Source: Chloroflexota bacterium (lineage in GTDB: Bacteria > Chloroflexota > Dehalococcoidia > SM23-28-2 > RBG-16-64-32). Taken from it: a stretch of 56,626 nucleotides of DNA. The notes beneath the pieces were generated by a model. The model worked only from the letters and a program-made list of their open reading frames with translations. It was not told where the DNA came from and ran no database searches. Below, piece by piece: positions 41,178-51,531 of this stretch. The stretch is from assembly GCA_005882985.1 (NCBI GenBank), contig VBEJ01000038.1:1-56626 (forward strand), in the 5' to 3' direction. Made by a program: the position numbers and the translations under genes. Numbering within the stretch: the first letter of the stretch is position 1; the number at the start of each line of letters is the position of its first letter.

Positions 41178-42050
41178 GTGACCCCACCCGCCCCCAAACG
41201 TTCTATACTGATGGAAACCATGCGCAGTGCTACGCGCGCAAAGCCTGAAGCCGCACCTCCGCTCGACGTCGCTGCCGTACCTGTTCACGTCGCGATAATC
41301 ATGGACGGCAACGGGCGGTGGGCTAAACAGCGAGGCCGTCCACGTTTATTCGGCCATCGGGCGGGTACCGAAAACGTTCGCCGGGTGATAGAGCGCTTCG
41401 GTGATTACGGCGTGAAGTATCTCACGCTCTTCGCCTTCTCTACGGAGAACTGGGACCGGCCCCGCTACGAAGTGCGGGGTCTGATGTCGCTGCTCTCGCG
41501 TTTCCTCAAGCGGGAGACTCAGCACCTGCATAAGAACGGCATCCGTCTTCGCCACCTCGGAGACCTGAGCCCGCTTAGTCCGCGGCTTCAAGAGGAGGTC
41601 CGAGAGGCGATTGAACTAACTCGCGACAACCGAAGAATGACGTTGTCAATAGCGTTCAACTACGGGGGCCGCGCGGAAATCGTAGAGGCGGTACGCCGGA
41701 TAGTGGACGAGGGTGTTCCGGCGGACGAAATCGACGAGCAAGCGATCTCCAGTCGTCTCCTGACTGATGGACTACCTGACCCCGACCTCATCATCCGAAC
41801 CGCGGGTGAAATGCGGCTTTCCAACTTTCTTCTGTGGCAGGGCGCCTACGCGGAGTTCTGCTTCACGCCCGTCTACTGGCCGGACTTTGACATCAAGCAC
41901 ATAGACGAAGCGCTACTTACGTTCAGCCGTCGCACACGTCGCTTTGGCGGCCTGCCGCCGCACGAGGTGGATGCACCCGTGGTCAACGGTCACACGAATG
42001 GGCGAGACTCTGCCGAGCGTTCGGCTGTAAGTAGCGGACATCGCGCTTAA
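41178..42050 (+). CDS. uppS: isoprenyl transferase (undecaprenyl diphosphate synthase family)
   Basis: VAIIMDGNGRWAKQRGRPRLFGHRAGTENVRRVI, LFAFSTENWDRP, DLIIRTAGEMRLSNFLLWQGAYAEFCF; start uncertain. Confidence 0.95.
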   Translation: MTPPAPKRSILMETMRSATRAKPEAAPPLDVAAVPVHVAIIMDGNGRWAKQRGRPRLFGHRAGTENVRRVIERFGDYGVKYLTLFAFSTENWDRPRYEVRGLMSLLSRFLKRETQHLHKNGIRLRHLGDLSPLSPRLQEEVREAIELTRDNRRMTLSIAFNYGGRAEIVEAVRRIVDEGVPADEIDEQAISSRLLTDGLPDPDLIIRTAGEMRLSNFLLWQGAYAEFCFTPVYWPDFDIKHIDEALLTFSRRTRRFGGLPPHEVDAPVVNGHTNGRDSAERSAVSSGHRA

Positions 42051-42058
42051 CGCGCGAC

Positions 42059-42907
42059 ATGCTCCTTCGGCGGGTCCTATCCGCAGCCGTAGGCATACCC
42101 GTCATCGTGGCGCTGATTCTCATCGGAGGCGTACCGTACACGGTTGCTGTCGCGATTATTCTTGCTCTCGGAGTCCTCGAATTTTACGCGGCAACCGACC
42201 CCGAGACTTCCGCGACCAGCGCAGCGTACCCTCGCTTGCGCCGCGCGGCCCCGACCCTTTTCGGGCAGCGCATGCCCGCCTTTGCGGGGTGTGGAGGCGT
42301 CGTTCTACTCGTCGCTGCGGCATACGGTGGCTTGGATGAACTTACAGGCGCCCTTGCCGGATTGATCGCCGGTGTCTTCCTCATTCTCATTCTCCGACAA
42401 GACGCCCAAACCGGGCTTAGTGATTGGCTCTGGATTGTCGGTGGCCTGGCATATGTGGGTTTCCTCGGCGCGCACCTCCTGCTCCTGCGCGATTTGGACG
42501 ACGGCCGCGAATGGGTGTTCGTGGCGGTGTTCTCGACATTTGTCGCCGATACAGCAGCCTACTTTGTGGGCCGGGCGCTCGGGAGGCGCCAGATCGCGCC
42601 TGCCGTTAGTCCCGGGAAGACTGTGGAGGGTGGGATCGCCGGACTCGTGGCTGGGTTCGGTGCTGTCTTCATAATCGTGTGGGTGGTGGGCCTCGACGTC
42701 GATGAGCTGAAGCTGCTACCGCTGGCACTCCTACTCCCCGCTGTTGCCGTGGTAGGCGACCTCGGGGAATCCCTGATTAAACGCGGGGCGGGAGTCAAGG
42801 ATACGAGCGATTTAGTCCCGGGACATGGCGGTTTCCTGGACCGCCTGGACAGCGTCCTCTTCACAACGCCGTTGGTATACTACTTTGTGATATGGGTGGT
42901 GTTGTAA
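42059..42907 (+). CDS. cdsA: phosphatidate cytidylyltransferase
   Basis: C-terminal signature GDLGESLIKRGAGVKDTSDLVPGHGGFLDRLDSVLFTTPLVYY. Confidence 0.95.
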   Translation: MLLRRVLSAAVGIPVIVALILIGGVPYTVAVAIILALGVLEFYAATDPETSATSAAYPRLRRAAPTLFGQRMPAFAGCGGVVLLVAAAYGGLDELTGALAGLIAGVFLILILRQDAQTGLSDWLWIVGGLAYVGFLGAHLLLLRDLDDGREWVFVAVFSTFVADTAAYFVGRALGRRQIAPAVSPGKTVEGGIAGLVAGFGAVFIIVWVVGLDVDELKLLPLALLLPAVAVVGDLGESLIKRGAGVKDTSDLVPGHGGFLDRLDSVLFTTPLVYYFVIWVVL

Positions 42908-42920
42908 TGGGGGATGGGGA

Positions 42921-44135
42921 ATGCGAAATGGGGCCGGCATCGCCAGGCTTAAGTACCCATTCTCCTTCCCGATTTCCGTCGTGAAGCCGATTCGACTCGC
43001 CGTACTCGGCTCCACCGGCTCCATTGGGCGCCAGACGCTCGACGTCGTCCGCTCACTGCCGCGGCGATTTAACGTTATCGCTCTCGCGGCTGGGAATAAC
43101 GTCACCCTCCTCGAGGAACAGGTCCGCGAGTTTCGCCCGCGGTTCATCTACGCTGGCCGCGAAGCCGACTACTTGATGGCGCGCGGTTCTAGTGGTGGCG
43201 TTCCGGTCCGCTGGGCGGAGATGGAGGAAATGGCCGCGCATCCAGACGTTGATCTCGTCATCGTCGCTACGGTTGGCTCGGCCGGTCTCGGCCCGACACT
43301 TGCAGCTATTCGCGCGGGCAAATCGGTGGCCCTTGCGAACAAAGAAGTGCTGGTGATGGCTGGCCATATCATCACCGCCGAGGCCCGGCGGTACAACGTG
43401 GAGCTACGGCCAATCGATTCCGAACACTCCGCGATCTGGCAGTGCCTTTGGGGAGAGGGCCGCGAATCCGTAGAACGGATCACGGTCACTGCTTCCGGAG
43501 GGCCTTTTCGGGACACGCCGCTGCATGATCTGTCGCGGGTGACGGCGGATGAGGCACTTCGGCACCCGAATTGGCAGATGGGCCAGAAGATCACGGTCGA
43601 TACCGCCACGTTGTTGAATAAGGGTCTCGAATGCATCGAAGCTCGCTGGCTCTTCGACGTGCCACTCGAAAAGATCGACGTCTTGCTTCACCGCGAGAGC
43701 ATCGTGCATTCGCTGGTCGAGTTCTGCGACGGGTCCGTCAAGGCGCAACTGGGAATGCCGGACATGCGTCTACCTATTCAGTGCGCGCTCACGTACCCCG
43801 AGCGCCTGCGCGGTACATCAGTGCCGAGACTGGACCTGAGACTGATTGGAACGTTGAACTTCGGACGGCCGGACACGAAGCAATACCCATGCCTCACCCT
43901 CGCGCTCGAGGCCGGCCGGCGCGGCGGCAGCTGCCCCGCCGTTCTCGCGGCCGCCGATGAGATCGCCGTTCAGTACTTCCTCGCCGGGCACATCCGGTTC
44001 ACGGATATCGCTCGTATCGTCTCGGATGCCCTCAATGCACATGACCAGCTCGCCAACCCCAGCCTTGATGAAGTCCTTCAGGCCGACGACTGGGCGCGCT
44101 CCTACACCGAGGACTGGGTGAAGGCCAAGGCATGA
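42921..44135 (+). CDS. dxr: 1-deoxy-D-xylulose-5-phosphate reductoisomerase
   Basis: LAVLGSTGSIGRQTLDVVRS, ALANKEVLVMAG, PIDSEHSAIWQCL, TASGGPFRDTPL, NKGLECIEARWLF; GTG at 42981 is an alternative start. Confidence 0.96.
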   Translation: MRNGAGIARLKYPFSFPISVVKPIRLAVLGSTGSIGRQTLDVVRSLPRRFNVIALAAGNNVTLLEEQVREFRPRFIYAGREADYLMARGSSGGVPVRWAEMEEMAAHPDVDLVIVATVGSAGLGPTLAAIRAGKSVALANKEVLVMAGHIITAEARRYNVELRPIDSEHSAIWQCLWGEGRESVERITVTASGGPFRDTPLHDLSRVTADEALRHPNWQMGQKITVDTATLLNKGLECIEARWLFDVPLEKIDVLLHRESIVHSLVEFCDGSVKAQLGMPDMRLPIQCALTYPERLRGTSVPRLDLRLIGTLNFGRPDTKQYPCLTLALEAGRRGGSCPAVLAAADEIAVQYFLAGHIRFTDIARIVSDALNAHDQLANPSLDEVLQADDWARSYTEDWVKAKA

Positions 44136-45259
44136 CAGTCCTCTATTCGGTCCTTCCGTTCCTCGGTATGCTCGTGGCGCTGATCGTCGCTCATGAGCTG
44201 GGCCACTACTTCACGGCGAAGCTCTTCGGCGTAAAGGTCCTCGAGGCTGGTCTCGGCTACCCGCCTCGCATCTGGGGCTTCGAGTGGCGCGGGACGATTT
44301 ATTCTGTCAACTGGCTTCCGCTCGGCGGCTTCGTCCGGCTCCTCGGCGAAGAGGACCCCTCGGACCCCGAGAGTCTGGCAGCGCAGCCCGCCTGGAAGCG
44401 CCTCATCGTTCTCTTCGCGGGCTCCGGCATGAACCTCGTTCTGCCGGTACTGCTGTTCGCGCTCGCGTTCATGATCCCGCGCGATGTGCCTCTTGGCCCT
44501 GCCGTCATTCAGGTCGTTGAGCCCGGTTCACCGGCGGCCCAGGCCAGCCTACAACCAGGCGACCAGATCAAAGAGCTGGAAGGGCGCGAGGTGAAAAACA
44601 CGGCCGACGCGGGCCGCATCATTCGGCTGAACATGGGCAAGACGATTGACTTCAAAGTGGTACGCAGCGCCACCGGCGGCGGCGAGCAAGTCCTGGACTT
44701 GCCGGTAAAAGCGCGCTGGGATCCGCCTTCAAATCAAGGCCCGACGGGCATACGCATCGCTAATCTAGCGGCAACAATCCCGCAATGCACGACATTCACA
44801 AACCCACCGCCCGAATGTAAACCGACGGAGAGGCAAAGCTACAATCCGCTAAAAGCGCTCGGTAAAGGTTGGACATCGACCTGGGACTCATTGACGCTCG
44901 CCCGGAACCAGATTATCGCCATCTTCCACGGCGGCTCAGGCCCCGATGTTGCGGGACCCGTCGGAATCGCGCAAGCGACAGGAGAGGTCGTCAAGGAGTC
45001 GGGCTGGCAGACGTTGCTCGACTTCGCTGCGTTGCTCTCGATAAACCTCGCTATCATCAATGTTCTGCCGTTGCCTATGCTGGACGGCGGCCGCATGGCG
45101 TTCGTAATCCTTGAGGTGATCCGCGGCGGCCGGCGCATCGCTCCGGAGAAAGAAGCGATCGTCCATCTGATCGGCCTGGCGCTCATCATTACGATGGCCG
45201 TCATCGTGACCTACTTTGACATCCTGCGCATCATCGGCGGCGGGAGCCTGTTCGAGTAG
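44132..45259 (+). CDS. rseP: RIP metalloprotease RseP-like (PDZ, M50)
   Basis: IVAHELGHYFTAKLFGVKV, PDZ region PGSPAAQASLQPGDQIKELEG, NVLPLPMLDGGRMAF. Confidence 0.93.
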   Translation: MTVLYSVLPFLGMLVALIVAHELGHYFTAKLFGVKVLEAGLGYPPRIWGFEWRGTIYSVNWLPLGGFVRLLGEEDPSDPESLAAQPAWKRLIVLFAGSGMNLVLPVLLFALAFMIPRDVPLGPAVIQVVEPGSPAAQASLQPGDQIKELEGREVKNTADAGRIIRLNMGKTIDFKVVRSATGGGEQVLDLPVKARWDPPSNQGPTGIRIANLAATIPQCTTFTNPPPECKPTERQSYNPLKALGKGWTSTWDSLTLARNQIIAIFHGGSGPDVAGPVGIAQATGEVVKESGWQTLLDFAALLSINLAIINVLPLPMLDGGRMAFVILEVIRGGRRIAPEKEAIVHLIGLALIITMAVIVTYFDILRIIGGGSLFE

Positions 45260-45336
45260 GGGATCGCTCGCAATAAACCTGGCGGTCTGCTGCTGCGCTT
45301 GCCGCCGCACCTCGGGGCCACCACAATGGAAGCGGA

Positions 45337-46542
45337 ATGACAGACGAACCGTTCACACTCGCTCCTCGCCGAACATCCCGCCCGGTCTACGTCGGTGACG
45401 TTCAGGTCGGCGGCGATGCGCCAGTCGTCGTGCAGACGATGACCAATACGGACACTGCCGATGCGAGATCGACCGTCGAGCAAGTTGTCCGCCTGGCCGA
45501 CGCCGGCGCGGAGATCGTGCGCGTCGCCGTCCCCGACAAACGCGCGGCAGAGGCGTTGCCTGATATCGTCGGACGCACCCCTGTCCCTCTTATCGCGGAC
45601 ATCCACTTCGATCATCGTCTTGCGCTTGCTTCTATCGAGGCCGGTATCCACGGTCTGCGCCTGAACCCGGGCAACATCAGGGACGCCACCAAGGTGCGGC
45701 AAGTCGTCCAGGCGGCAAAGGAGCGCGGCATTTCGATCCGGATCGGTGTAAACGAGGGGTCACTTCCTCCGATTCCCGCTCTCGCCGACGGCGAACTGCC
45801 CCCGCCTAAGACGCAGCGCATGGTAGACGCCGCGCTGTGGGAGATCGGCATCCTTGAGGAGATGGGATTCGAGGATATAAAGCTGTCGCTCAAGGCGTTC
45901 GACGTGCCAACAATGGTGACGGCGTATCGCGAAATCGCCAGTCGCGTGCCCTATCCGTTGCACCTCGGCGTAACCGAGGCCGGGACTCCCGGCTCGGGCA
46001 CGGTGCGCTCAGCAGTCGGCATCGGTGTCCTCCTGGCCGAGGGCATCGGCGATACGATCCGCGTCTCGCTTGCCGCCGATCCGGTCGAGGAACTGCCCGT
46101 CTGCTGGGATATCCTCAAGTCGCTCAACCTGCGGCAGCGCGGAGCGACAATTGTCGCCTGCCCGACGTGCGGCCGCATCGAAGTAGATCTGATCCCTCTC
46201 GCTAATCAGGTCGAGGAGCATTTCAAGGCTTTGGGTAAACCGATCACGGTCGCCGTGATGGGCTGCGTTGTCAACGGCCCGGGCGAATCGCGCGACGCTG
46301 ACGTCGGCCTTGCAGCGGGCAAAGGGAAGGGCGCTATCTTCCGCAAGGGCGAAGTCGTCCGCACAGTGCGCGAGGATGAGTTCTTCAGCGCCCTGCTCGA
46401 AGAAGGGCGCAAAGTAATCGCGGAGCGCTTTGGCGAGGACGCCGCAACTAATGGCGAGGCATCGACGGTCGGCGAAGAGGTGATCGCGCTCACGCCGGCC
46501 GCGTCGCGGACGCTTCCCGGGCGGGCCGCGCGGCGGGGCTGA
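45337..46542 (+). CDS. ispG: 4-hydroxy-3-methylbut-2-enyl diphosphate synthase
   Basis: VVVQTMTNTDTADARSTVEQVVRLADAGAEIVRVAVP, LIADIHFDHRLAL, ACPTCGR, VMGCVVNGPGESRDADVG. Confidence 0.97.
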   Translation: MTDEPFTLAPRRTSRPVYVGDVQVGGDAPVVVQTMTNTDTADARSTVEQVVRLADAGAEIVRVAVPDKRAAEALPDIVGRTPVPLIADIHFDHRLALASIEAGIHGLRLNPGNIRDATKVRQVVQAAKERGISIRIGVNEGSLPPIPALADGELPPPKTQRMVDAALWEIGILEEMGFEDIKLSLKAFDVPTMVTAYREIASRVPYPLHLGVTEAGTPGSGTVRSAVGIGVLLAEGIGDTIRVSLAADPVEELPVCWDILKSLNLRQRGATIVACPTCGRIEVDLIPLANQVEEHFKALGKPITVAVMGCVVNGPGESRDADVGLAAGKGKGAIFRKGEVVRTVREDEFFSALLEEGRKVIAERFGEDAATNGEASTVGEEVIALTPAASRTLPGRAARRG

Positions 46543-46603
46543 CCTCTCCCGCGCTAACGCTAACACCTAACACCTAACGACGCCTCCCTGTAACCTCTAG
46601 GCC

Positions 46604-46915
46604 ATGACCACCGAGGCGCGCACCGCCTTCGTTCTCTTCTTCTTCGCCGTTTGGTGTTGCGTGGGCTTGGTCCCCTGGGCCATCGCCGCGGTTATCGCAC
46701 GGGGCCGGGGCGCATTGGCAGCCCTGCCAGTCGCGCTGGCGGCGGCCTGCGCTGCTGGCGTTGCGGTTCCTCTCATCGGCCTCGATAACTTCCGAGGATT
46801 CCTTCTCAGCCTTGTCGTCGCCGTCGTCGCCGCGGCTTTCGGCTCTGTTGCCGGAATCCGCATCTTCCAGCGGCTATGGCCTATGCGACCGGCCAATGAG
46901 CATCGTCATCGCTGA
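46604..46915 (+). CDS. small multi-TM membrane protein of unknown function
   Basis: Three hydrophobic stretches; ATG just downstream of ispG. Confidence 0.55.
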   Translation: MTTEARTAFVLFFFAVWCCVGLVPWAIAAVIARGRGALAALPVALAAACAAGVAVPLIGLDNFRGFLLSLVVAVVAAAFGSVAGIRIFQRLWPMRPANEHRHR

Positions 46916-46951
46916 GGAGCGAGAGCGGCAGCGGAACGCCGCATCTGACCC

Positions 46952-47947
46952 GTGGCCCTGACACCTGATAGACTCCACTACGTGACCCCGCCCCGATTGC
47001 CGACTCCAGTGCATGCCCTCTCGACGATGTGGTCCCAGGGCCGCTTTCGGCGCAATGGCAATAAGGCGGACGACATGCTCGCCTTCGCCGAAACTGCGGC
47101 CCGCCTCGGCTTCCCGGCGATCGAGATTAACTATGTGATCCCGCCGGAAGGCGTCGAGGAGCTTCTCTCCAACGATCACGTTGGCATTGTCTCGCTGCAT
47201 TCCCCGACACCCCGCGTTACAACGGCCGGTGGCAAGTCATCGGATGCTCTCAATCTTGCCTCCACCAACGAGGAGGAACGCGCCCTCGCAGTTCAACGCG
47301 CCCGCGTTACGGTCGATCATGCCTCCCGCTGCGGCGCGCGCTACATGGTCGTCCACCTCGGAGGGATCGATGGTGGCATCTTCGGTGAGGAGCGGGAGCT
47401 TCGAAAGCGCTACGACGCGGGCGAAAGGGATGGCGCTGAAATCGATGTGCTTCGCCGCGGCGCGGTGGAGCGTCGTGGCGAAGCGGCTCCTTCCCATCTC
47501 CCGCTGGCGAGGCGTTCCCTGACGGAAATTGCTGAGTACGCGGCTTCCCGGAATGTGTCGGTGGGGCTCGAGAACCGTTACCACTACCACGAATTTCCCG
47601 GCCCGGGCGAGATGCGGGAGTTGCTCGACGAGTACCCGCCGGAGGTCGCGGGGTTCTGGCTTGACGTTGGTCACGCGGAAGTCCTCGACCGTCTTGGCCT
47701 CGAGCGGCATGACCGCTGGCTCAACGAGCTGGGCGACCGCTGCATCGGCGCCCATGTGCATGATGTCGACGGCCTCGCCGACCACCGGGCGCCGGGCTAC
47801 GGCACGGCTGACTGGCCGCACTACGCTGAGAAGCTGCCGCCCGGCGTGCCCCGCGTCTTCGAGATAAATCAGAAGATCGATGAGCAGCAGGTCGCGGCTG
47901 CGATACCGTTCCTGCGGGAGCGGGGCATTCTGCCTCCATCCAGCTAA
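46952..47947 (+). CDS. sugar phosphate isomerase/epimerase-like TIM barrel protein
   Basis: AARLGFPAIEINYVIP, YMVVHLGGIDGG, VSVGLENRYHYHEFPGPGEMRELLDEYPPEVAGFWLDVGHAEVLDRLG, HVHDVDG; GTG start uncertain. Confidence 0.82.
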   Translation: MALTPDRLHYVTPPRLPTPVHALSTMWSQGRFRRNGNKADDMLAFAETAARLGFPAIEINYVIPPEGVEELLSNDHVGIVSLHSPTPRVTTAGGKSSDALNLASTNEEERALAVQRARVTVDHASRCGARYMVVHLGGIDGGIFGEERELRKRYDAGERDGAEIDVLRRGAVERRGEAAPSHLPLARRSLTEIAEYAASRNVSVGLENRYHYHEFPGPGEMRELLDEYPPEVAGFWLDVGHAEVLDRLGLERHDRWLNELGDRCIGAHVHDVDGLADHRAPGYGTADWPHYAEKLPPGVPRVFEINQKIDEQQVAAAIPFLRERGILPPSS

Positions 47948-48139
47948 TTAGCCTGTTGTCCGTTGACAGCCCATGAGCCGCGCTGCTACTATCCGCGTAC
48001 GATGAATCGCCGGGCCTACCCACCGAAAGCCGAAAACATCGCGCCGATGTTCGGGATGGACACCGGCTTGCTCATTACGTTCATCGGCGTGGCCCGGGTA
48101 TCGCAAACACACTGACAAGGCATAGAACGCGAGAACCGA

Positions 48140-48167
48140 GCCCGCCGAACCGGCGGGCTTTTGTTTT
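48140..48167 (+). terminator. intrinsic terminator/attenuator-like hairpin
   Basis: GCCCGCCG AACC GGCGGGC followed by TTTTGTTTTT. Confidence 0.75.
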
Positions 48168-48184
48168 TCGGGAAGGAGGATGAA

Positions 48185-48760
48185 ATGTTAGAGGGACGAT
48201 TAGTCCGCTTGCGGGCGCTGGAACCGTCGGATGTGGAACGCGCGTACACATGGGTCAATGACCGCGAGGTGACGCAGTTCCTGCTGCTGCGGTACCCGAT
48301 GTCGCGAACGCAGGAGGAGAAGTATTTGGCGGAGGCCGCGGAGCAGGGAAACGCCTACGCGGGCGTCCGTCTGGCTATGGAAACCAAGGACGGCCTTCAT
48401 ATCGGCATGTGCGGCCTGCATCACACTTCGCCCGAGAACAGGCACGCGTCGTTGGGCATCATGGTCGGCGATAAGTCGTACTGGTCAAACGGCTACGGCT
48501 CTGATGCCGTGATGACTCTCCTTCGCTTCGCCTTCGAAGAGATGAATCTAAATAGGGTCGAGCTCGGTGTGTTCGAGTTCAACGAGCGAGCGATCGCCTG
48601 CTACCTAAAATGCGGTTTCGTCGAAGAAGGCCGGCGGCGGGAGCATTACTTCCAGGAGGGTCGCTACTGGGACATCATCGACATGTCGGTTTTGCGGCGC
48701 GAATTCGAAGCGCCGCAGCAAAACCGGGTGCAGGCCGAGACGGCAAGTCTGGAAGCATAG
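48185..48760 (+). CDS. GNAT-family N-acetyltransferase (RimJ/RimL-like)
   Basis: MLEGRLVRLRALEPSDVERAYTWVND, GIMVGDKSYWSNGYGSDAVMTLLRFAFEEMNLNRVELGVFEFNERAIACYLKCGFVEEGRRR; GGAAGGAGG upstream. Confidence 0.92.
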   Translation: MLEGRLVRLRALEPSDVERAYTWVNDREVTQFLLLRYPMSRTQEEKYLAEAAEQGNAYAGVRLAMETKDGLHIGMCGLHHTSPENRHASLGIMVGDKSYWSNGYGSDAVMTLLRFAFEEMNLNRVELGVFEFNERAIACYLKCGFVEEGRRREHYFQEGRYWDIIDMSVLRREFEAPQQNRVQAETASLEA

Positions 48761-48854
48761 CACCACCGACAACCGAGGGGCGTTGTTATGAACCATGCCT
48801 TTTGCCTTGACGGTTGTGGGCCTGCATGCGACCTTAGGCGCCGGAGGTGCTCGC

Positions 48855-50285
48855 ATGAACGACGTCGCCCTACTGGACGCGACTGCTCAGGCCGAGCTCG
48901 TACGCAAGAAGGAAGTCAAGCCAATCGAATTTCTCGAGGCGGCGATCGAGAGGATCGAGCGGACTAACCCGCAGATCAACGCCGTCGTGACGTCGATGTA
49001 CGATATCGCGCGCAAAACAGCCGAAGGCCCGCTCCCCAATGGTCCCTTCGCGGGCGTGCCGTTCTTGATGAAGGACCTCGGCGCCGGGTATGCGGGCGTC
49101 CGCCAGACGCAGGGCTCCGAATTCCTCAAAGACTTCGTATCGCCATTCGACACCGAACTGACGGCGCGCTACAAGCGCGCCGGTCTCGTCATCACCGGAA
49201 AGACGAACACGCCTGAGTTCGGTCTCGTTCCGACGACCGAGCCGCGACTCTTCGGCCCAACGCGCAATCCCTGGGCACCGGAGCACTCGGTGGGCGGCTC
49301 GAGCGGCGGCTCTGCTGCGGCGGTCGCCGCTGGAATCGTACCGATGGCGCACGCGAATGACGGCGGCGGTTCGATTCGCATCCCGGCCTCGTGCTGCGGT
49401 CTGTTTGGCATCAAGCCGAGCCGGGCGCGCGTCCCTCTCGGCCCGCTCCTCGGCGATATGATGGGCGGCCTTGTCTGCGAGCACGCCGTGACGCACTCGG
49501 TGCGGGACAGCGCGGCACTGCTGGACGCGACCGCAGGGCCGGAGCTGGGCGATCCCTATTACGCGCCGCCTCAAAAGCGGCCGTACGCCGAGGAAGTGGG
49601 TGCAGACGCGGGAAAGTTGCGCATCGCGTTCCTGACGCGGACGGCCACGGGCACCCCGTTGCATGCCGACTGCATCGCGGCGGTGAAGGACGCCGCAGCG
49701 CTCTGCGAGGACCTGGGGCACGAGGTCGAGGAGGCGGCGCCACCTCCCATCAACACAGAGATGCTGGAGGAGGCGTTCCTGACGATCTGGGCGGCCGGTG
49801 TACCGTGGGGGATCGACGGCATCGGGCGGCTCACCGGCCGGCAGCCGTCGCGGGATAAATTCGAGCCGCTCACTTGGTCCTTATACGAGCAGGGCAAGGA
49901 GACGACCGGTGGCGACTATCTAATCGCCGTGACGGCCCTTCAGCAGATGTCGAGGACCGTTGCGCAGTACTCCGAGCGCTACGATGTCTGGCTGATGCCG
50001 ACGCTGGGCGCGCCACCGCCGAAGCTCGGTCACTTCGACGCCACGCGGGAGAATCCCAGGGCGGGCCTCGAACGAGCGATTGAGTTCGTGCCGTTCACGC
50101 CTCTCCAGAACGTAACCGGACAGCCAGCGATGTCAGTGCCGCTCTACTGGAACAGCGAAGGCCTTCCCGTGGGCGTACACTTCGCGGCGCGCTTCGGCGA
50201 GGAAGATGTGCTCTTTCGACTAGCCGCACAGCTTGAAGAAGCGCGTCCGTGGGCGAACAAGCGCCCGCCGATCAGCGCTGTGTAG
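48855..50285 (+). CDS. amidase (amidase signature family)
   Basis: [72 protein letters not shown]. Confidence 0.95.
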   Translation: MNDVALLDATAQAELVRKKEVKPIEFLEAAIERIERTNPQINAVVTSMYDIARKTAEGPLPNGPFAGVPFLMKDLGAGYAGVRQTQGSEFLKDFVSPFDTELTARYKRAGLVITGKTNTPEFGLVPTTEPRLFGPTRNPWAPEHSVGGSSGGSAAAVAAGIVPMAHANDGGGSIRIPASCCGLFGIKPSRARVPLGPLLGDMMGGLVCEHAVTHSVRDSAALLDATAGPELGDPYYAPPQKRPYAEEVGADAGKLRIAFLTRTATGTPLHADCIAAVKDAAALCEDLGHEVEEAAPPPINTEMLEEAFLTIWAAGVPWGIDGIGRLTGRQPSRDKFEPLTWSLYEQGKETTGGDYLIAVTALQQMSRTVAQYSERYDVWLMPTLGAPPPKLGHFDATRENPRAGLERAIEFVPFTPLQNVTGQPAMSVPLYWNSEGLPVGVHFAARFGEEDVLFRLAAQLEEARPWANKRPPISAV

Positions 50286-50311
50286 ATGTGGCCCTTGAGG
50301 CGCAGGCTGCT

Positions 50312-51481
50312 CTACTGCAAGGCGCTTGACCCGGCCAGGCTCGATATCGCCGTTACCCGCCGGCCGACCGTAAGCCAGTCGGTGAAGCCGTTCGTACAAT
50401 AGCCCAGCGAGATTCCGGTCATAGGATCGCCCCAGGCGATCTGCCCGCCGGCGCCTCCGTGCCCGAACGCGAGCGGTGAGCAGGTCCGCCCGAAACCGCG
50501 CATGAAGGCGTTTCCGTCGTCCCCCGCAATCACCATACTTAGGCCGCGGTTGGGCGGGATCTTCCATACCGGATCGAGCAGAGTTTCCAGCGTTCGTACT
50601 TTCGTGCCCAACTCAATAGTCTCTGTCTTGAGGATCCGCCCGCCGTTGGCCGTCTCGCCGCCGTTGATCAGCGGTTGGTAGAACATCGCCAGTTCGGCGG
50701 CGCCGGCTATCCCGCCCGCGCCGGGCAGCCCCGAGCGCCGCGCCTCAACACCGTTGAAGCGTAGAACGGCCTCCGGCGTTACCTCCCCCCAACCGCCGGG
50801 CGGCTCTACCGCCTCGCTTACCCAGCGTACTTCGGCCACACGCGCATCCTGCGCGGGCGGCAGCCCGACGAACAACTCGTTGAGGCCCATCGGTTCTGTC
50901 ACTCGCTTGCGGATGAACTCGCGAAAGTCGACGCCGGCGCGGCGGTTAATGATCTCCGACAGCACCCAGTGGGCTGAGGTTGGGTGGTACTCGTATCGGG
51001 TCCCCGGCTCCCAGTTCAAGCGCCAGCGGGCAAAGGCCTGGAGGAGCTTCTCGCGGTCGCCCCAGTATTCCGGGCGCAGGGGCGCGTAGGGAAAGCCACC
51101 GATATGCAGTAGAACTTGCTCGACAGTTACGACTTCTTTCCCGTTCGTCCCGAACTCGGGGATGATATCCGCCACCCGCTCATCGAGCTTCAGCAGGCCG
51201 TCTTCAAAGAGTAGCCAGACGGCAACGCCGACAACGGCCTTCGTTGATGAGAAAATGCTGTACAGCGTCTCGTTTGTGGCCTGGCGCTCTTCACCTCCCT
51301 GAATGGCAGAGCCGAACGTCCGCATTCCGGCCACCTTTCCATTCCTGGCGATGGCGACCTGGGCGCTTGGGAGTACACCGTCATCCACGTCCCGTCGTGC
51401 TCGGGCGAAGACCGTTTCCAGCTTTTCGCTGTCGATGCCAAGGTCTTCCGGTTTGGGCGCGATCAGTTCGGGATTTAGCAT
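50312..51481 (-). CDS. beta-lactamase-family serine hydrolase
   Basis: SxxK in LYSIFSSTKAVVGVAV, YEYHPTSAHWVLSEII, FGHGGAGGQIAWGDP. Confidence 0.92.
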   Translation of the reverse strand: MLNPELIAPKPEDLGIDSEKLETVFARARRDVDDGVLPSAQVAIARNGKVAGMRTFGSAIQGGEERQATNETLYSIFSSTKAVVGVAVWLLFEDGLLKLDERVADIIPEFGTNGKEVVTVEQVLLHIGGFPYAPLRPEYWGDREKLLQAFARWRLNWEPGTRYEYHPTSAHWVLSEIINRRAGVDFREFIRKRVTEPMGLNELFVGLPPAQDARVAEVRWVSEAVEPPGGWGEVTPEAVLRFNGVEARRSGLPGAGGIAGAAELAMFYQPLINGGETANGGRILKTETIELGTKVRTLETLLDPVWKIPPNRGLSMVIAGDDGNAFMRGFGRTCSPLAFGHGGAGGQIAWGDPMTGISLGYCTNGFTDWLTVGRRVTAISSLAGSSALQ

Positions 51482-51531
51482 CCGGCACCTCCCTCTGGAC
51501 GGGGCTCATTATAAGCCGACGATGGCTTGCG

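Noticed and set aside
48870-49721. 283-aa minus-strand ORF
   Set aside because: Antisense to the amidase with signature motifs; Arg-rich shadow ORF
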